Assembly (NCBI RefSeq): GCF_000003815.2
Contig: NC_049984.1
Span: 3,057,897 to 3,121,896, forward strand
DNA: 64,000 nucleotides
Source of the DNA: Branchiostoma floridae
Lineage: Eukaryota > Chordata > Leptocardii > Amphioxiformes > Branchiostomatidae
Direction: 5' to 3'
This document shows positions 11,927 through 22,906 of this stretch, piece by piece. The first letter of the stretch is position 1; each line of letters opens with the position of its first letter. The notes under the pieces were generated by a model, which had not been told where the DNA came from, searched no databases, and saw only the letters and a program-made list of their open reading frames with translations. A program made the position numbers and the translations under genes.

Positions 11927-12151
11927 TGTCAGGGAACCGACTCAGTCCAAGACTCCAACGCGTAACTGGAGGGGAACTCCTTTTAATCTGCTTCCTAAAC
12001 CTACGTACAACAATGACTAGAACTATGAGTGCATCTGAGATCACAACTGTCTTCCAGGGAGTCTCCGTCTCAACTAGCCCCTGACCTACTTACGACTCTA
12101 TCTTTAGAAACCTATGGGCCGCCTCAAATCATTCTAGATGACCCCGTCACA
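11927..12151 (-). repeat. 5' LTR (complete) of the gag-protease element
   Basis: 225 bp, direct repeat of the sequence starting at 9082. Read on the minus strand it begins TGTGACGGGG and ends CCCTGACA, the usual TG...CA LTR boundary. Confidence 0.8.
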
Positions 12152-12425
12152 ACAGGGTACACCCAAATATTTTCTTAGGTTTATGTATGTAAAGATATCA
12201 AAGTATACTTAGTATACATGTACATCATATTCTTGACATCTAAGTTTTAGAAAGATAATAAAAATGTCTATTGTTTAAGAATTTGATAGCTTGTAACTAA
12301 GTTTTATTATTTGGTTATTACTTACATTTAAGTGGTGCACCCAAAATTTTTTTGGTGCACCCAATTTTTTTAGCTGGGTGCACCAGTGCACCTATTCCCA
12401 AATATGAATTTCGAGCCCTGTACTA

Positions 12426-12850
12426 GAAAAACTAGCAGGGTCAGCAGGACATTTTACATCAGCAGGACATAACCCTTAATTATACAGAGAAAGAAGACTG
12501 GTCTACAGTCCCCCAGGATACAGCAAGACAACAATGAAACATGCAGAGACTGGAGAAATCTCAGTCTGACACTGTCATCATGTCCTGTTTATAACTGGTG
12601 TAACCCACTTCCCAAAACATGTAATTAACTGAGAGTGCCCGTATGCCCCTTGTACAAATGTATATGGTATATGCATTACCAGTAGTTATTTCAATTTCCT
12701 GTAAATCAAAGGGAAGGATACTTCATCCCTGCAATTTGAGGCAACATTTCGTGTAATAGTGATCCTGAATAAGAGACTAAGCACAGACAGTCCTGAATTT
12801 AGTGTGAAGAGTTGCTGCACATATACACCTATCAACATTTCATACAACAT
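12426..12850. other. Non-coding spacer
   Basis: No gene or repeat recognised. Confidence 0.4.
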
Positions 12851-12852
12851 AC

Positions 12853-13095
12853 AATTATGGCCAAGTGGGTAGAGCGTTCGCCTTGCATTTGGTAGGCCGT
12901 GAGTTCGATCCCCGGCTGAGGCATACCATAGACTTTAAAATGGCACATGCTGGTTTTTCTGCTTAGCATATGGGAAAGAGTACTACCGGTGGACTAGCCC
13001 CTTGCTGTAGTGACTGCACAAATGTTGTGTGGCCCAGGGCTATTGAAGGGAGATGGGCACAGCCCTATCTGCATGAGGACTTTAACTAACTAACC
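12853..13095 (+). mobile_element. tRNA-derived SINE, about 240 bp
   Basis: Starts with a tRNA-like head: A-box-like TGGCCAAGTGGGTAGAGC at about 12857 and B box GAGTTCGATCCC at about 12900. An unrelated body follows and the tail is a short (TAAC)n run at 13081-13095. The head cannot form a proper tRNA gene (no terminator, wrong spacing). No clear TSD. Confidence 0.6.
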
Positions 13096-14285
13096 TATAG
13101 TTCTCTCACATGGCTTTTCCACACTTCTCTCACATGGCATAACTAAGATCACAGAGCTATATCATTCATCAAGCTGAGATTAATGGTGTAATCATCAAAT
13201 ACAGGCCACATAACACCATCAGGACTTTGTGCCAAATATCATTAAAATTCCACCCCCCTATATCACTACTTCCAGTCTCATGACTGTGACATATGTAAGA
13301 CATCAACACTTCAAATACTGGTATTACTTTACAGGCATGCAATAATATTTACATGTAGCTTAAGAGATTTCTTTGAATTTCAAAATCCATCGGGCACAAA
13401 TTACTGACTTTCCTATACATGTACATGGAAAGTATTCTATGATTTAGGATTAGCACAGTTAGTGAAATTTTCATCTCTATCAAAAGACAAAGTTCTTGGG
13501 GATGCGATGTTATATGTTGGGTGTCTTGTTTTCAAAGCAAGACTTTGTTTCTTTTTTGTTCAAAGGAACATCTTGCAAAATATCATTATGATTTTTTAAC
13601 TCCTGGTATCTCCGTGAAAAATAACCCAATATAAATGTAATGGAAAAATGCTAACCTAATTGAGACCAAGGTTAAAAACCCAAGACTTTACAAACATTTA
13701 CCATGACACATATGTGATTTGACAGTTTAAACATGTGGTTATGCATTTTGTGCAATCATAGAATTGTTCCACTTATATTCCGCACAATTCTAAGAAGCCT
13801 CAAATTTACGAAAGCAATTTGTCCTTCAAATTAAGTCACTGGAACATCAGGTTCCTCGTTAGAATCTAATAATGCAGATTGTAAATATTCTAATCTCTTC
13901 AAAATAAGTTAATGTACGCCCACACGTTGCAGAGCTCCCTATAACACAGTTAGCACACAATTTCATTTCCCTGTAAAATTGATTATACCCGACCCAACTG
14001 CAACCACAGGGTCCCCATAGGACCTGAAGGGGAGGATTCTGATCTTGGCAAAGAATGGGAAATACTGAACAACATCAAGGGCAAACAACATAATCATGCC
14101 CAGGGATTAATTAAAGACATATCAATCAGAAATGAGGGGACCACTAGAAAGAAGAAGAAAAACAAATCAGAAGTACTGTAGGTTGTGTTAGTGAGTCAAA
14201 GAATTAAAAGTAAAGATGTCATCTTTAAGACTGGTAGAATGCAAAGTTTTAATCGATTTTTGCAATGAAGTTCAGATTTTTTGTA
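13096..14285. other. Non-coding, nothing recognised
   Basis: AT-rich sequence without ORFs or repeats that I can support. Confidence 0.35.
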
Positions 14286-14352
14286 GTGAAATTTCTTTCC
14301 CCAAACAAATTTCCGTCCTGGGACGGAAGGACGGGTCCTGGAGACAGCCCTA
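14286..14352. mobile_element. Relic right end of the GGGGCTGTCTCC hAT-like MITE
   Basis: The stretch from aaatttctttcc to GGAGACAGCCCTA matches the right part of 7458-7665. No left end is found, so this is a truncated copy. Confidence 0.55.
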
Positions 14353-14766
14353 GCTCAGGTTTAAGGGCTGAGTTGTCCAGTTCCCCTCCCCCCTACCAGA
14401 CTTTTTTCCTGGCCACGTCAATAATAAAGGTTAGACATCCAGGTCATAAGATGTCACAGCTAGGATATAAAAACTCTCTCTAACAAGATTTCTCCAGTGT
14501 CCTTGAAAAGACACCGGATGGTTGTCTGAAACGTCTGACCGTTTCCAAAATCATATCCAGTTGCTTGAGTAACTGCTTTTTGGTGTATCCTTCTTGGCCG
14601 ATTGCTTACTCCAACAGCTGTTATGACTAAATGCTCCGTTACACCCAATTTGAAACGTGATTTATCACGATAGAATCAAAGTCAGAAACAATGATATCCT
14701 TCAGTTAGCATGTCATCAATGAGGTCTTAGCAACAAAGCCCCACACCCACCCACTCCCCAAGAATA

Positions 14767-15049
14767 CAGGGTTTAACAATTTGTCCTATCGGGTAAAATT
14801 CACTTGTCCTACCAGGCAAGTGTATTCATTCATCCATTCATTAAAAAAAACTTACTTTCCCGAAACTACTTTTCACTTGCGAAATTTAAAATTCTTTTAT
14901 GTTTTTCCACTTCCAGCAATGGAATTCTTTTATCATTGCCTCTATTTTTCTGTGGAATAGGATGGAACAGGCTGGAGTAGGACACGCACTTGACTGATCA
15001 GCTTTGTACTTGCCTGGGACAATCAGGCTAGTGGACTTGTCCAACCCTG
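14767..15049. mobile_element. CAGGG-ended TIR element, 5-bp TSD (TTGGACAAGT family)
   Basis: Begins CAGGGTTTAACAATTTG and ends ACTTGTCCAACCCTG, 283 bp. Flanks GAATA (14762-14766) and GAATT (15050-15054) form a 4/5 TSD. The duplicated copy at about 15697 reads caagaattttacag without an insertion, which supports GAATT as the target. Internal cttgcc words match 8318-8651. Confidence 0.75.
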
Positions 15050-15247
15050 GAATTACTGTTACACCTTCTACAATCATGGAAGGGTGTTTGACCTACAGTC
15101 CTTTTTACTGGAGGAAACAGGTGGCAGCTAGCTTTTCATACATTTATCTATCACGATAGAATCAAGTCAGAAAAAATTATATCATTTAGTTAGCATGTCA
15201 TAAATGAGGTCTTAGCAACAAAGCTCCCCTCACACACACATGTACAC

Positions 15248-15681
15248 TAGGGCTGGGTATCGGTACAGTGTACCGGTACAAAACCGGTTTTTCTTATTGG
15301 ACCGGTCCTGAAAAACCGGACCTGAAAAGAATAGGTGGACCGGATGTTGGACCGATTAGAAAATTAACAGACTTTTCATCAGGCATTCACACGTTTTGGC
15401 GCTTGCAGGTGGAAGATAATAACAAGAGTGAACTAGAGTACAGAGTTTATAGTCATTTCTACCAAGTTTTACTGTCAATCGTAAGGGTGCAGTTAGCGTT
15501 GTATGATTCTAAAACGCCAGTGTGAGTCAAATAGTCCACCAAACAGATTTGTTTGTAGTGAAATGGACCATTGCTTTTAGTCATACTGAATCAGGTTCAG
15601 GTTCAGGTCCGAACCTGGACCTAATCCTCTGGACCTGAACCGGACCTGGACCTGAATTTTCTGTACCGGTACCCACCCCTA
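15248..15681. mobile_element. hAT non-autonomous element, perfect 8-bp TSD
   Basis: Ends TAGGGCTGGGTATCGGTAC and GTACCGGTACCCACCCCTA bound 434 bp. ATGTACAC occurs at 15240-15247 and 15682-15689. The interior has many ggtcc/ggacc words, several as accggacctg. The 85-codon ORF inside has no transposase features. TSD length and the TAGGG ends fit hAT. Confidence 0.85.
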
Positions 15682-15856
15682 ATGTACACACACCAAGAAT
15701 TTTACAGTTATACCCTAGAGTGTTTGACCTACAGTCCTTTTTACTGGAGGAAACAGGTGGTGGCTAACGCTTCCCTATCAAAGGCAACCATGTTGACAGT
15801 CCACCAATCACAATTCACTCCTGCCATTGCATGACACAGAAGGGAAGACGTAGGAG

Positions 15857-15934
15857 GTAGGGTTCATTCACCTAGTTGTGAACAAACCCTACAAACTTAC
15901 CATTTTAAAAGTTAAAAGTTAAAATGGTAAGTTT
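15857..15934. repeat. Two adjacent short hairpins
   Basis: GTAGGGTTcATTCAC pairs with GTGAAcaAACCCTAC (15857-15892), and AAACTTACCATTTTAA (15893-15908) pairs perfectly with TTAAAATGGTAAGTTT (15919-15934). No TSD or terminator context is evident. Confidence 0.7.
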
Positions 15935-15939
15935 GAACA

Positions 15940-17600
15940 GATTTGAGATGATGGTAACGCTATCCCAGTACATTGTATGTGGCTCACCATAAATTAACGT
16001 GTTAAACTTTGAGGCTTTGACTGTGGTGTAACATACTCTTTTTCTTTTTTTCCTTTACGTTGTAACATCAGTATGATTAATTACCATTATTTGTATGGGC
16101 CGCTTATAATCTGTAATGATGCTAAAATACAGGTTCCTCTTGTACTTGGTTAAAAAATAACTTAACGTTTTCTGACTGTCAGCAAACAATTTCAACCTCA
16201 ACATCTGCTTGGCAAATATTCCTCCAATTTGCGCAATCAGTTCATTTTTACTCCTTGACCTGTTGTGCGGATATCCTTTAGGATAGTATGCCCAAGGTAT
16301 GTACCTTTGAACTGCTAACAACAAAAAAAGAATAAAATGGAGTTGAATTTTCACCCCTAGTGACCCCTTTGGGTACATTTGATTGTGAAGTAGCCGTCCT
16401 GGGCCATTTTGACTCTACAAACTGTCCTTCAACTGACTTGTCTTTGAAGAAAACAATTGACATATTTTTTGTGTGAAAGGTATCAGCAAGAATACATGTA
16501 CATGAAGGTACATGTCAAACTGATAGCATTGCAAATTGATAATCAAACATTCTATAGAAAAGGCACTGATCTAATATTAGTGAGTGAGTGAGTGAGTGAG
16601 TGGGTGTAGACCCCAACCCCTTTCTAGTTCCCTTTAGAGGCCTCTTGGTTTGCATAAAAACGTAGCCTGTATCGTTTACAGTGTAGTTGGCAGTGTGGTT
16701 AGCACAGTCAGGAAATGAATACTTAGTCATCTTCCTCAGGGCAAATGTATGGAATGTTTTCTGGACCTCCCATACGCAGTATTGCAGCAAGTCAATGGGC
16801 CCCACCCACATACTGTATGATACATGTATAATGTATTTCTACTTCGTATTACACATGATTAGTAGCATTTCTATAGCCCAAATTCATCAATGATTCTTGG
16901 AATTATCAAATATCTCACAGTTTATACGCAACCCATCCGATATCTGAGATAACATCGTATACAACAAGCAACATTTGCTATAGCCTACTTCAGTCTGTCA
17001 GCATGCCCTTTATTTCGAGTTTTCAGTTTTACACATCTGAGATCCTTTCAAATCAGGGGGTTCTTTTCAATCCAAGAGAACTGGAGAATTCACCATGAAT
17101 GCAGCCAACGATGGAATGCTTTGATGAACACGCGTGCAAGGATTTTCTTCTCCTCTCTACTTATGGTACAAAGAAGCACCCCATCACTTTGTACCAAAGA
17201 GATGATGATGATGATCCTACAAATCTATACCATCATCTCTTTCATCTTTGTGAGTCAACGTTCTTGCATACATGTTACCATGTATAGTCTGCTGTATAGT
17301 TTAACTTCACTGACGTGTGATTTTGGCCTGCTATCATAGTGACATAAACTCTCCTGCCAATGATGGCACTATCCTTGGATTTATCTTTCCTCTAATTAAG
17401 GATACCGGTACAACAAATTTAAACCCTTTGTATTACCTTCTTGTATTCTATTGTAAAGACGTGCACCATCTCTTTGTCAATGATTTCCTACATTCTGTGT
17501 GCAAACATGTGTCATCTTGCCCTGTTACAATAACCTCAAATCCTCACATTGTGACACTGGCAACTGGTCACAAAGTAAACGGAAGAGATGTAATTCAAAA
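15940..17600. other. Non-coding, with a GTGA microsatellite
   Basis: A (GTGA)n run is at 16579-16604. A short inverted pair GGTACAAAG/CTTTGTACC is at about 17164-17195. No supported gene. Confidence 0.35.
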
Positions 17601-17633
17601 TGCACAAAACCCCCCTTACAGGCCTTACCTAAC

Positions 17634-17993
17634 CAGGGCTCGAAATACTTTTTTTTGCATACCTACACTGGTGCCAGTAACATTGAAAATCACCTGCACC
17701 AGACAAATTTTACCTGCACCAGACAAATTTTACCTGCACCACTCTGAATTTAGGTATGGATCATACTAAAATTGTTTAGCAACCATTTTTTTTTTCTTTT
17801 ATACTATAGTATATAGGTGGTAAAAGCCAATGCAGCTAAGAACAATCCACATGCACCTACATCATAGGACATTTATGTATAAACCCAGTACATTGACCAG
17901 TGCAGGTTAGGTGCAGGTAGACACCAGAAATACCTGCACAGCTCCAATTTTACCTGCACTAACCTGCATATGCAGGTGGTATTTCGAGCCCTG
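17634..17993. mobile_element. CAGGG-ended TIR element (CTCGAAATAC family)
   Basis: Begins CAGGGCTCGAAATAC and ends GTATTTCGAGCCCTG, 360 bp. The word ACCTGCACC recurs at least four times, with inverted partners (TGCAGGT) near the right end. No simple TSD, but a 30-bp sequence directly left of it (17604-17633) is repeated at 18020-18049 with one change. Confidence 0.75.
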
Positions 17994-18282
17994 GGAAGAC
18001 ATGTACTAGTAATTCTAATACAAAACCCCCCTTGCAGGCCTTACCTAACACTCCCTACTGTGATCAATGCTGGCAAAGCTGAAAATCTCTAAATCTCATT
18101 ATAGTCCATCCGAAACTGGAGAGGGAATATTGAATCTTCTTCCAAGATAGGATTTCATCTGGGACAAATGAAATCTCCGAGTCGTAAATCAATCACTCAT
18201 TATCTGGAGAAACTTTGCAAAGGCTGTCAACTGTGACTGAATAAAGAGACTCGCACATGCAGACATATCAGGCATTACATCC

Positions 18283-18474
18283 GTGAATAGTTTCACCAGG
18301 TTGGTATGTCACTGAATAAAGAGACTCTTTTTGCACAACCGCAACTTTATTTTCACTGACGTTTCAGTATCTGACTGTCACCTCCCTCCGGGTAATTGAT
18401 AGACTGTCACCGAAACATTGGTGAAAATAATGTCGCAATTGTGCAAAAAGATCCAACCTGATGAAACTATTCAC
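18283..18474. mobile_element. Foldback (inverted-repeat) element
   Basis: The left arm starts gtgaatagtttcaccagg and the right arm ends cctgatgaaactattcac. Inside, ctttttgcacaa and ttgtgcaaaaag pair, as do tttattttcact and ggtgaaaataa. The phrase agtttcatcaggttggta at about 31438 suggests a dispersed relative. Confidence 0.65.
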
Positions 18475-18587
18475 ATCCACAAATTGACAAAACCAGATTT
18501 TCTTGACATACATCTACTTATTTTTAGCCCCCTCCCTATCACCTAACCTTATACCCAATGCAGATTTGTTCCAGTGGAATACCTTGG

Positions 18588-19095
18588 CTCCAAGCAGATG
18601 TAGTGTTTGGCTTAGTGTTTTAATTACCTTCGCCATAATGGCAGAAGGTTATGTTTTGGGCATTTGTGTGTCTGTGTGTCTGTGTGTTAACAGCATAACT
18701 CGAGAACCCTTGGATGGATCCTGATGATATTTGGTAGGTGGGTAGGGGTCAGGAGAACAAAGGTCAAGTTCGATAATGGGCCCCCTGGTAGCTTGCTAAG
18801 GTACTGCAGCAGAACTTCCATTTTTGATACCTCATTTTCTGTACATGCTGTGGTCGTGATTTTTGAGTGATAGATAGCCCTTGGGGTAGAGAGTAAGTGC
18901 TGTAAGTTTGGACCCCCTAGTCAAGCCATGTGTTTTTGAATTTGAGGCTCTACTTTTCTGGACTTAGACCTTACATCTGCTTGGAGATTAAAGGAAGGTC
19001 ATGTTGGGGTCATTTGATTCTAAATGCGAATTTCACCAACCTCCAAGCAGATGTTGGGTTCGCCTTTGGGTCTTCCATACCAACATCTGCTTTGA
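18588..19095. repeat. Dispersed repeat block with CTCCAAGCAGATGTA inverted words
   Basis: CTCCAAGCAGATGTA at 18588 faces TACATCTGCTTGGAG at 18972, and a second pair is at about 19041 and 19083. Between them, 18625-18800 is a copy of the dispersed repeat seen at 41335-41480: catccgggt-free text with the words tggatcctgatgatatttgg and aaggtcaagttcgataa. The inverted words also occur once near 32007. Confidence 0.5.
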
Positions 19096-19379
19096 GATAT
19101 GATATTTGCCACTAGATGTGCAAAGGTTAGGTGTGACAGGTTGTCCAGTTTAACCCTCTCGACGCGAAAAGCCATTTTCGTGGCTTTCCCGTAGACCGCG
19201 AGAAGCCACGTACGGGGCTTCGTACGTCACGTTTTGGATTTTGAACTTCCTGCCCACCATCATGACGAATCCCACAACTAGAACGCTGGTAATTGTAGGA
19301 GAACCAATCAATCAGAAAACATACAGCATTTTGACTTCATTCAAACCTTATGTGAACGTAATCCAGACGCTAGATAATC

Positions 19380-21434
19380 ATGAGTGCTTCAGGGGCCTCG
19401 TCGGCCGATAATGAAGATTTAGTGGAGGCTCCCACCAGCGGGGAAAGCGACGAACAACAAGGTAAACAACGGGTTTTTTTTGTGGAATATTTGCTGATGT
19501 CTCTTCATGCCAGGTTTGCGGTTTCGTACTGCTTATCTAGCTGCATTTTACAGGTTTGCGATAGCGAAACCTGAAGGTTTTACAGGCTTGCGATAGCAAA
19601 CCTTTTTTTTTCAAATTTTTTTTTTTTTAGGGACCGTACGATATTTATCGGGGGGGAGGGCTGGTGCATTGGAAGTCGGATCAAAAAATTTTTTGATGGC
19701 CCTCCCCCCCATCTCAAAAAAATGTAACGTGACCCTCCCCCTCCACCTCAAAAAAATCAACATGCCCCCCCGACAGGCATAATCAAACGGGTAGAAAAAC
19801 AACCGATAAAATAATCTTAATATAGACGTCAGGGCACAACGGCGCCAGTGTTCTCGCCAGGATTTTTTCACAGCGTCGGGGCAGGGGTCCGGGGGCATGC
19901 TCCCCCTGGGAAAATTTGGATTTTCAAACCCTCTAAAACAGAATTTTCTGCAATTTGAGAGGAAAATTATGCCCTTGAGATTGGATGCCGGTTGCCTTTT
20001 TTTTACTCCCGTTTTTCAGTAATCGTCGTCCGCCCTCCCCCAAATATATGTTATAACTATAAGCTCAGGGAATCAGCAGTCCGTTATCTGGCCCGGGTAT
20101 TATTTGTCCAGTCATGTCTATATGAAAATTCTGGGTTTTTGATGCTTCCAAACAGGGCTCTAGCCAGTGAGTTCGTCAGCCCATGGAAAAATCCTGCCAA
20201 TTTTTTTTCCGACATTGAATAAAGAATGCCTACCTCGTGCGATCAATGTTGCGCCCTCCCGCATCAAATGCTAGTAGTTTTTCCAGAGGACAAAATAACG
20301 GCGCCATCACACCTTGTGTTTTTTTTTCTATTTTGCCCGATGATTTTACTAAAATTTATCATTTATCGAATCGGTCGGGTTTTACAAGGCCGCGCCGTCA
20401 TTTTCCACAAGCGTACGTTTGTTTCGTGCGACCTCAGGTAACCCCGTTTTCGGCGTGAAATCTTTGGCTCGCCGCTGGATTTCTTTTTACATAGAGACCA
20501 AGAACGTTATACATTATACGAAGGACGGTGATCTGCTGCGTCTTTGGCAGTGATCAGTGCCGGTGTAGCCTTGAAGGAGTAGCCAGAAAAGACGTCCCAA
20601 CGTGCTGGGCGCTGCGATCGACAGTCTGTCTGGGGAGGGGGGCGTGCCGCGCCATGTGCACAGCCGACTCGATCGACGCTTGACAACAATATTGCGGCCC
20701 CTTTTCTGCCGCAAATTTTGCCCTTTTGAAACAAAAGAAATGTTGTAAATAAAAAATAAAGTGTATAGTTTTGGATTCTTCACATATTTACCGCGCACCA
20801 CTTTTGTAACTTAAATATTTGGGGAAACTCAGCCGAGCCGAGTGCGTCTTTCCAGAAAAAAATAAGTCCGGAGACAGAATGACGTATGCCTGGCGGGAAC
20901 GCTGATCAAGGGCAGCGCCACTTTGGGGGACCTAGGGGGGCGAAGCCCCCCGGAAGCTCTTGCATTTTAGGCTATTCAGAAGGCTTATTTTATCAGTTTT
21001 AGGGCCATGTCAAGATATCAAAACAAAAAATAGTATAAACAATTCTTTCAAAAAAATTAACATGGCCCTCCCCCCTATCTCAAAAAAAATTAACATGGCC
21101 CTCCCCCCACCTCAAAAAAAATTAACATGGCCCTCCCCCCCTAACGCACCAGCCCTCCCCCCCTGATAAATATCGTACAGTCCCTTAGATATTGTCAGAG
21201 CTTGTAGTTATACTTAGGTGAACATATAAATGAAAGTGGTTGGAAGTTGTACTATTTTTTAAATACTATTACTACAATTTTTCCTCAACAAAACAACAAT
21301 TTCACATGATAATACAACACTACAATTGTTCAACAACAAAACATGTGATTATTATAAACTATATTTTGGTTTTCTCCCCAGCATCCAGCAGTGACAACAT
21401 CGATGAAGATGATGAGCAGTGTGAAGATGTTTGA
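19380..21434 (+). pseudogene. 44-residue two-exon acidic ORF inside the piggyBac relic
   Basis: Exon 1 is 19380-19461 (MSASGASSADNEDLV...) and ends CAAG|GTAAAC, a good splice donor. A tttctccccag acceptor ends at 21381, and exon 2 (21382-21434) joins in frame, ending DEQCEDV and a stop. The peptide is rich in Ser, Asp and Glu, like the N-termini of many piggyBac transposases, so it is probably the leftover 5' end after internal deletion. The intron holds a 1.55-kb TIR element. No catalytic region exists. Splicing is predicted by eye. Confidence 0.5.
19630..21184. mobile_element. TIR element with TTA target duplication (PIF/Harbinger-like), nested
   Basis: 1555 bp with ends GGGACCGTACGATATTTATC and GATAAATATCGTACAGTCCC and TTA on both sides (19627-19629, 21185-21187). 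The inverted repeat continues about 45 bp (gaggGCTGGTGCatt / aacGCACCAGCcctc). Subterminal units of catggccctcccccc plus ctcaaaaaaaattaa repeat three times at the right and twice, more degenerate, at the left. No transposase ORF. TTA and GG ends suggest PIF/Harbinger, but this is inference. Confidence 0.7.
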
Positions 21435-21812
21435 TGCCCATCACATAATACCAGCATTGCTCTTGTATTATAATGTATTTCTGTGTAGTTTCAGGATAAG
21501 TAAAGTATGTTTTTGCCCCTGAATGGACTTTTTATTTTGTGAGACATGTTTTTGTTTTGTTTTGCATATTGTGTTTTTGTTTATTGTTATTACTATTACT
21601 ACTATCAGATTGATGGTATGATGTTTATTTTGCTTTTATTGGAAAGGCCAGTCTGTGAGCTTTCCAGAAATATATAGTTTTCCTAGTCTACTCCTTACAT
21701 AGCAGCTGTAATAATAATTAACAAAAAGTACTAATTGACACCTGTATAGACTGAAATTATATGTCATATATGGTATACAGGAAAAAATTTTATGACGTGC
21801 TGAGAGGGTTAA

Positions 21813-22901
21813 TATATCCAGCTGCTGCCGAGCCTCATGCCTGCAAAGCTGGTGTGTTACACTAAAAAGTGAGTTATGGTATATATAGAGAATCACAGAT
21901 ACGAAAGCTAGGGTGTCATGCCAAAGGCTATAATAATATAACATAATATATCGGGTGCATTTGCAGACCAGTTATACCTGCAGCTATACAAGCTATACAG
22001 ATACACTCATACAGATTCTGATATTTACAATGCTAACTCCTGCAGACACTCATATCAGATTCAGAGCCCTCTAGGAATGTAGCAATCTTTTCCTTAGCCC
22101 TTTTACGTGACCACTAAACTGTCCCGAGTCACCCATCATCATGCTACCAGCACGTGGGCGGAATGAATAAGTCCAACTCATGACCACAACCAAGTAACGG
22201 ACATCTCTCACTCAACTATGCAGGAAGATATAACATCATCTGTTTACATGCTGTGCGCTTATAATCTATAATTAGATATACAAAATGTATGTGTTGACAG
22301 TGTGTATGGCAACGGCAATATACCAGCATGTTATGTCCTCTGTACACAGATAAACTGGGTGGTATATAGGCCGTTATAAACACAGACAGAAGACCAACAG
22401 TAAACAACAAAAGGCAGACAGTGTATTGTTGTCTGTGTGTGAAAATGGTAGGCACACATGTTAGCAGTTCAGAATGACCTTACCAGCCCATCCCCTAACA
22501 TTTAAACCAGTCACCATCTGGACAATGATTACAGTCTTTAGTCGGTAGTTTAGACCTTCAGCTTGGGCCATTTTGTGCAGTCGTTCAACTGGCATTTAAA
22601 GAATCATTTTATTCCTCCCACCCAGTAAATGATATTTTGCCACCGATAATTTTATATTTTGAAACGGTACACGTATATGACAGACCATTCCACAATGCCC
22701 CCCACCACCCCCACCCCCATCCTCAAGCCACATCAATGTTATGATGTACAACAAAATGTTGAAAACTAACTTTGGATGTTCCAATTGACGTTCCTCTGTG
22801 ATGGCAATTGAAAGTACATTTTGTATAAAGATTTCATATGATATCTTTGACAAGTTGAGAAGGGTCAAAAGAATAACCAAAAGGCAGCTTGTTAGTACAC
22901 C
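21813..22901. other. Non-coding, nothing recognised
   Basis: No ORF with protein-like features, no clear repeat. Confidence 0.35.
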
Positions 22902-22906
22902 CTAAA

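Larger units (their letters stand above)
9082..12151 (-). mobile_element. Gypsy-like LTR retrotransposon carrying only gag-protease
   Basis: Two direct repeats starting TGTCAGGGA flank a minus-strand Gag-protease ORF. The right LTR is 11927-12151 (225 bp, TGTC...GTCACA). The left LTR starts at 9082 and runs into the N-run at 9174. The 92 readable shared bases differ at about five positions. TSD candidates are ACAGT (9077-9081) and ACAGG (12152-12156). Just inside the 5' LTR (minus strand) TGGTGTACAGAAGTGG is a candidate tRNA primer-binding site. Only about 2.6 kb lies between the LTRs, too short for pol, and no RT, RNase H or integrase motif is present. Confidence 0.85.
8996..12420. mobile_element. 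CAGGG-ended TIR element (CTCGAAATAC family) interrupted by an LTR element
   Basis: Ends CAGGGCTCGAAATAC and ATATGAATTTCGAGCCCTG, with TACTA at 8991-8995 and 12421-12425 as a 5-bp TSD. Without the nested retrotransposon (9082-12151) and its TSD the element is about 350 bp. The word GGTGCACCC and variants recur in both outer parts. Related copies are at 17634-17993 and 22907-23636. hAT-like assignment is inferred from the CAGGG ends; hAT groups with 5-bp TSDs are known. Confidence 0.75.
14661..15764. repeat. Tandem segmental duplication, each copy split by a different transposon
   Basis: Bases 14661-14744 match 15143-15230 (catgtcat(c/a)aatgaggtct and neighbours). Bases 15084-15128 match 15720-15764 (gtttgacctacagtcctttt and following). 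Copy one contains the TIR element 14767-15049, copy two the hAT-like element 15248-15681. Each copy therefore shows the empty site of the other's insertion. Confidence 0.8.
19154..21808 (+). mobile_element. piggyBac-like relic, TTAA target sites
   Basis: TTAA at 19150-19153 and 21809-21812 flank ends CCCTCTCGACGCG and CGTGCTGAGAGGG, which match at 10 of 13 inverted positions. Removing the nested element (19630-21184 with its TTA) leaves about 1.1 kb, too short for a transposase of roughly 550-600 residues. Only a short acidic two-exon ORF (19380-21434) remains. Confidence 0.7.

Noticed and set aside
12853-12925. tRNA gene
   Set aside because: tRNA-like head followed by a SINE body and (TAAC)n tail.
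15268-15525. 85-codon ORF inside the hAT element
   Set aside because: No transposase motif; the element is only 434 bp with complete ends and TSD.
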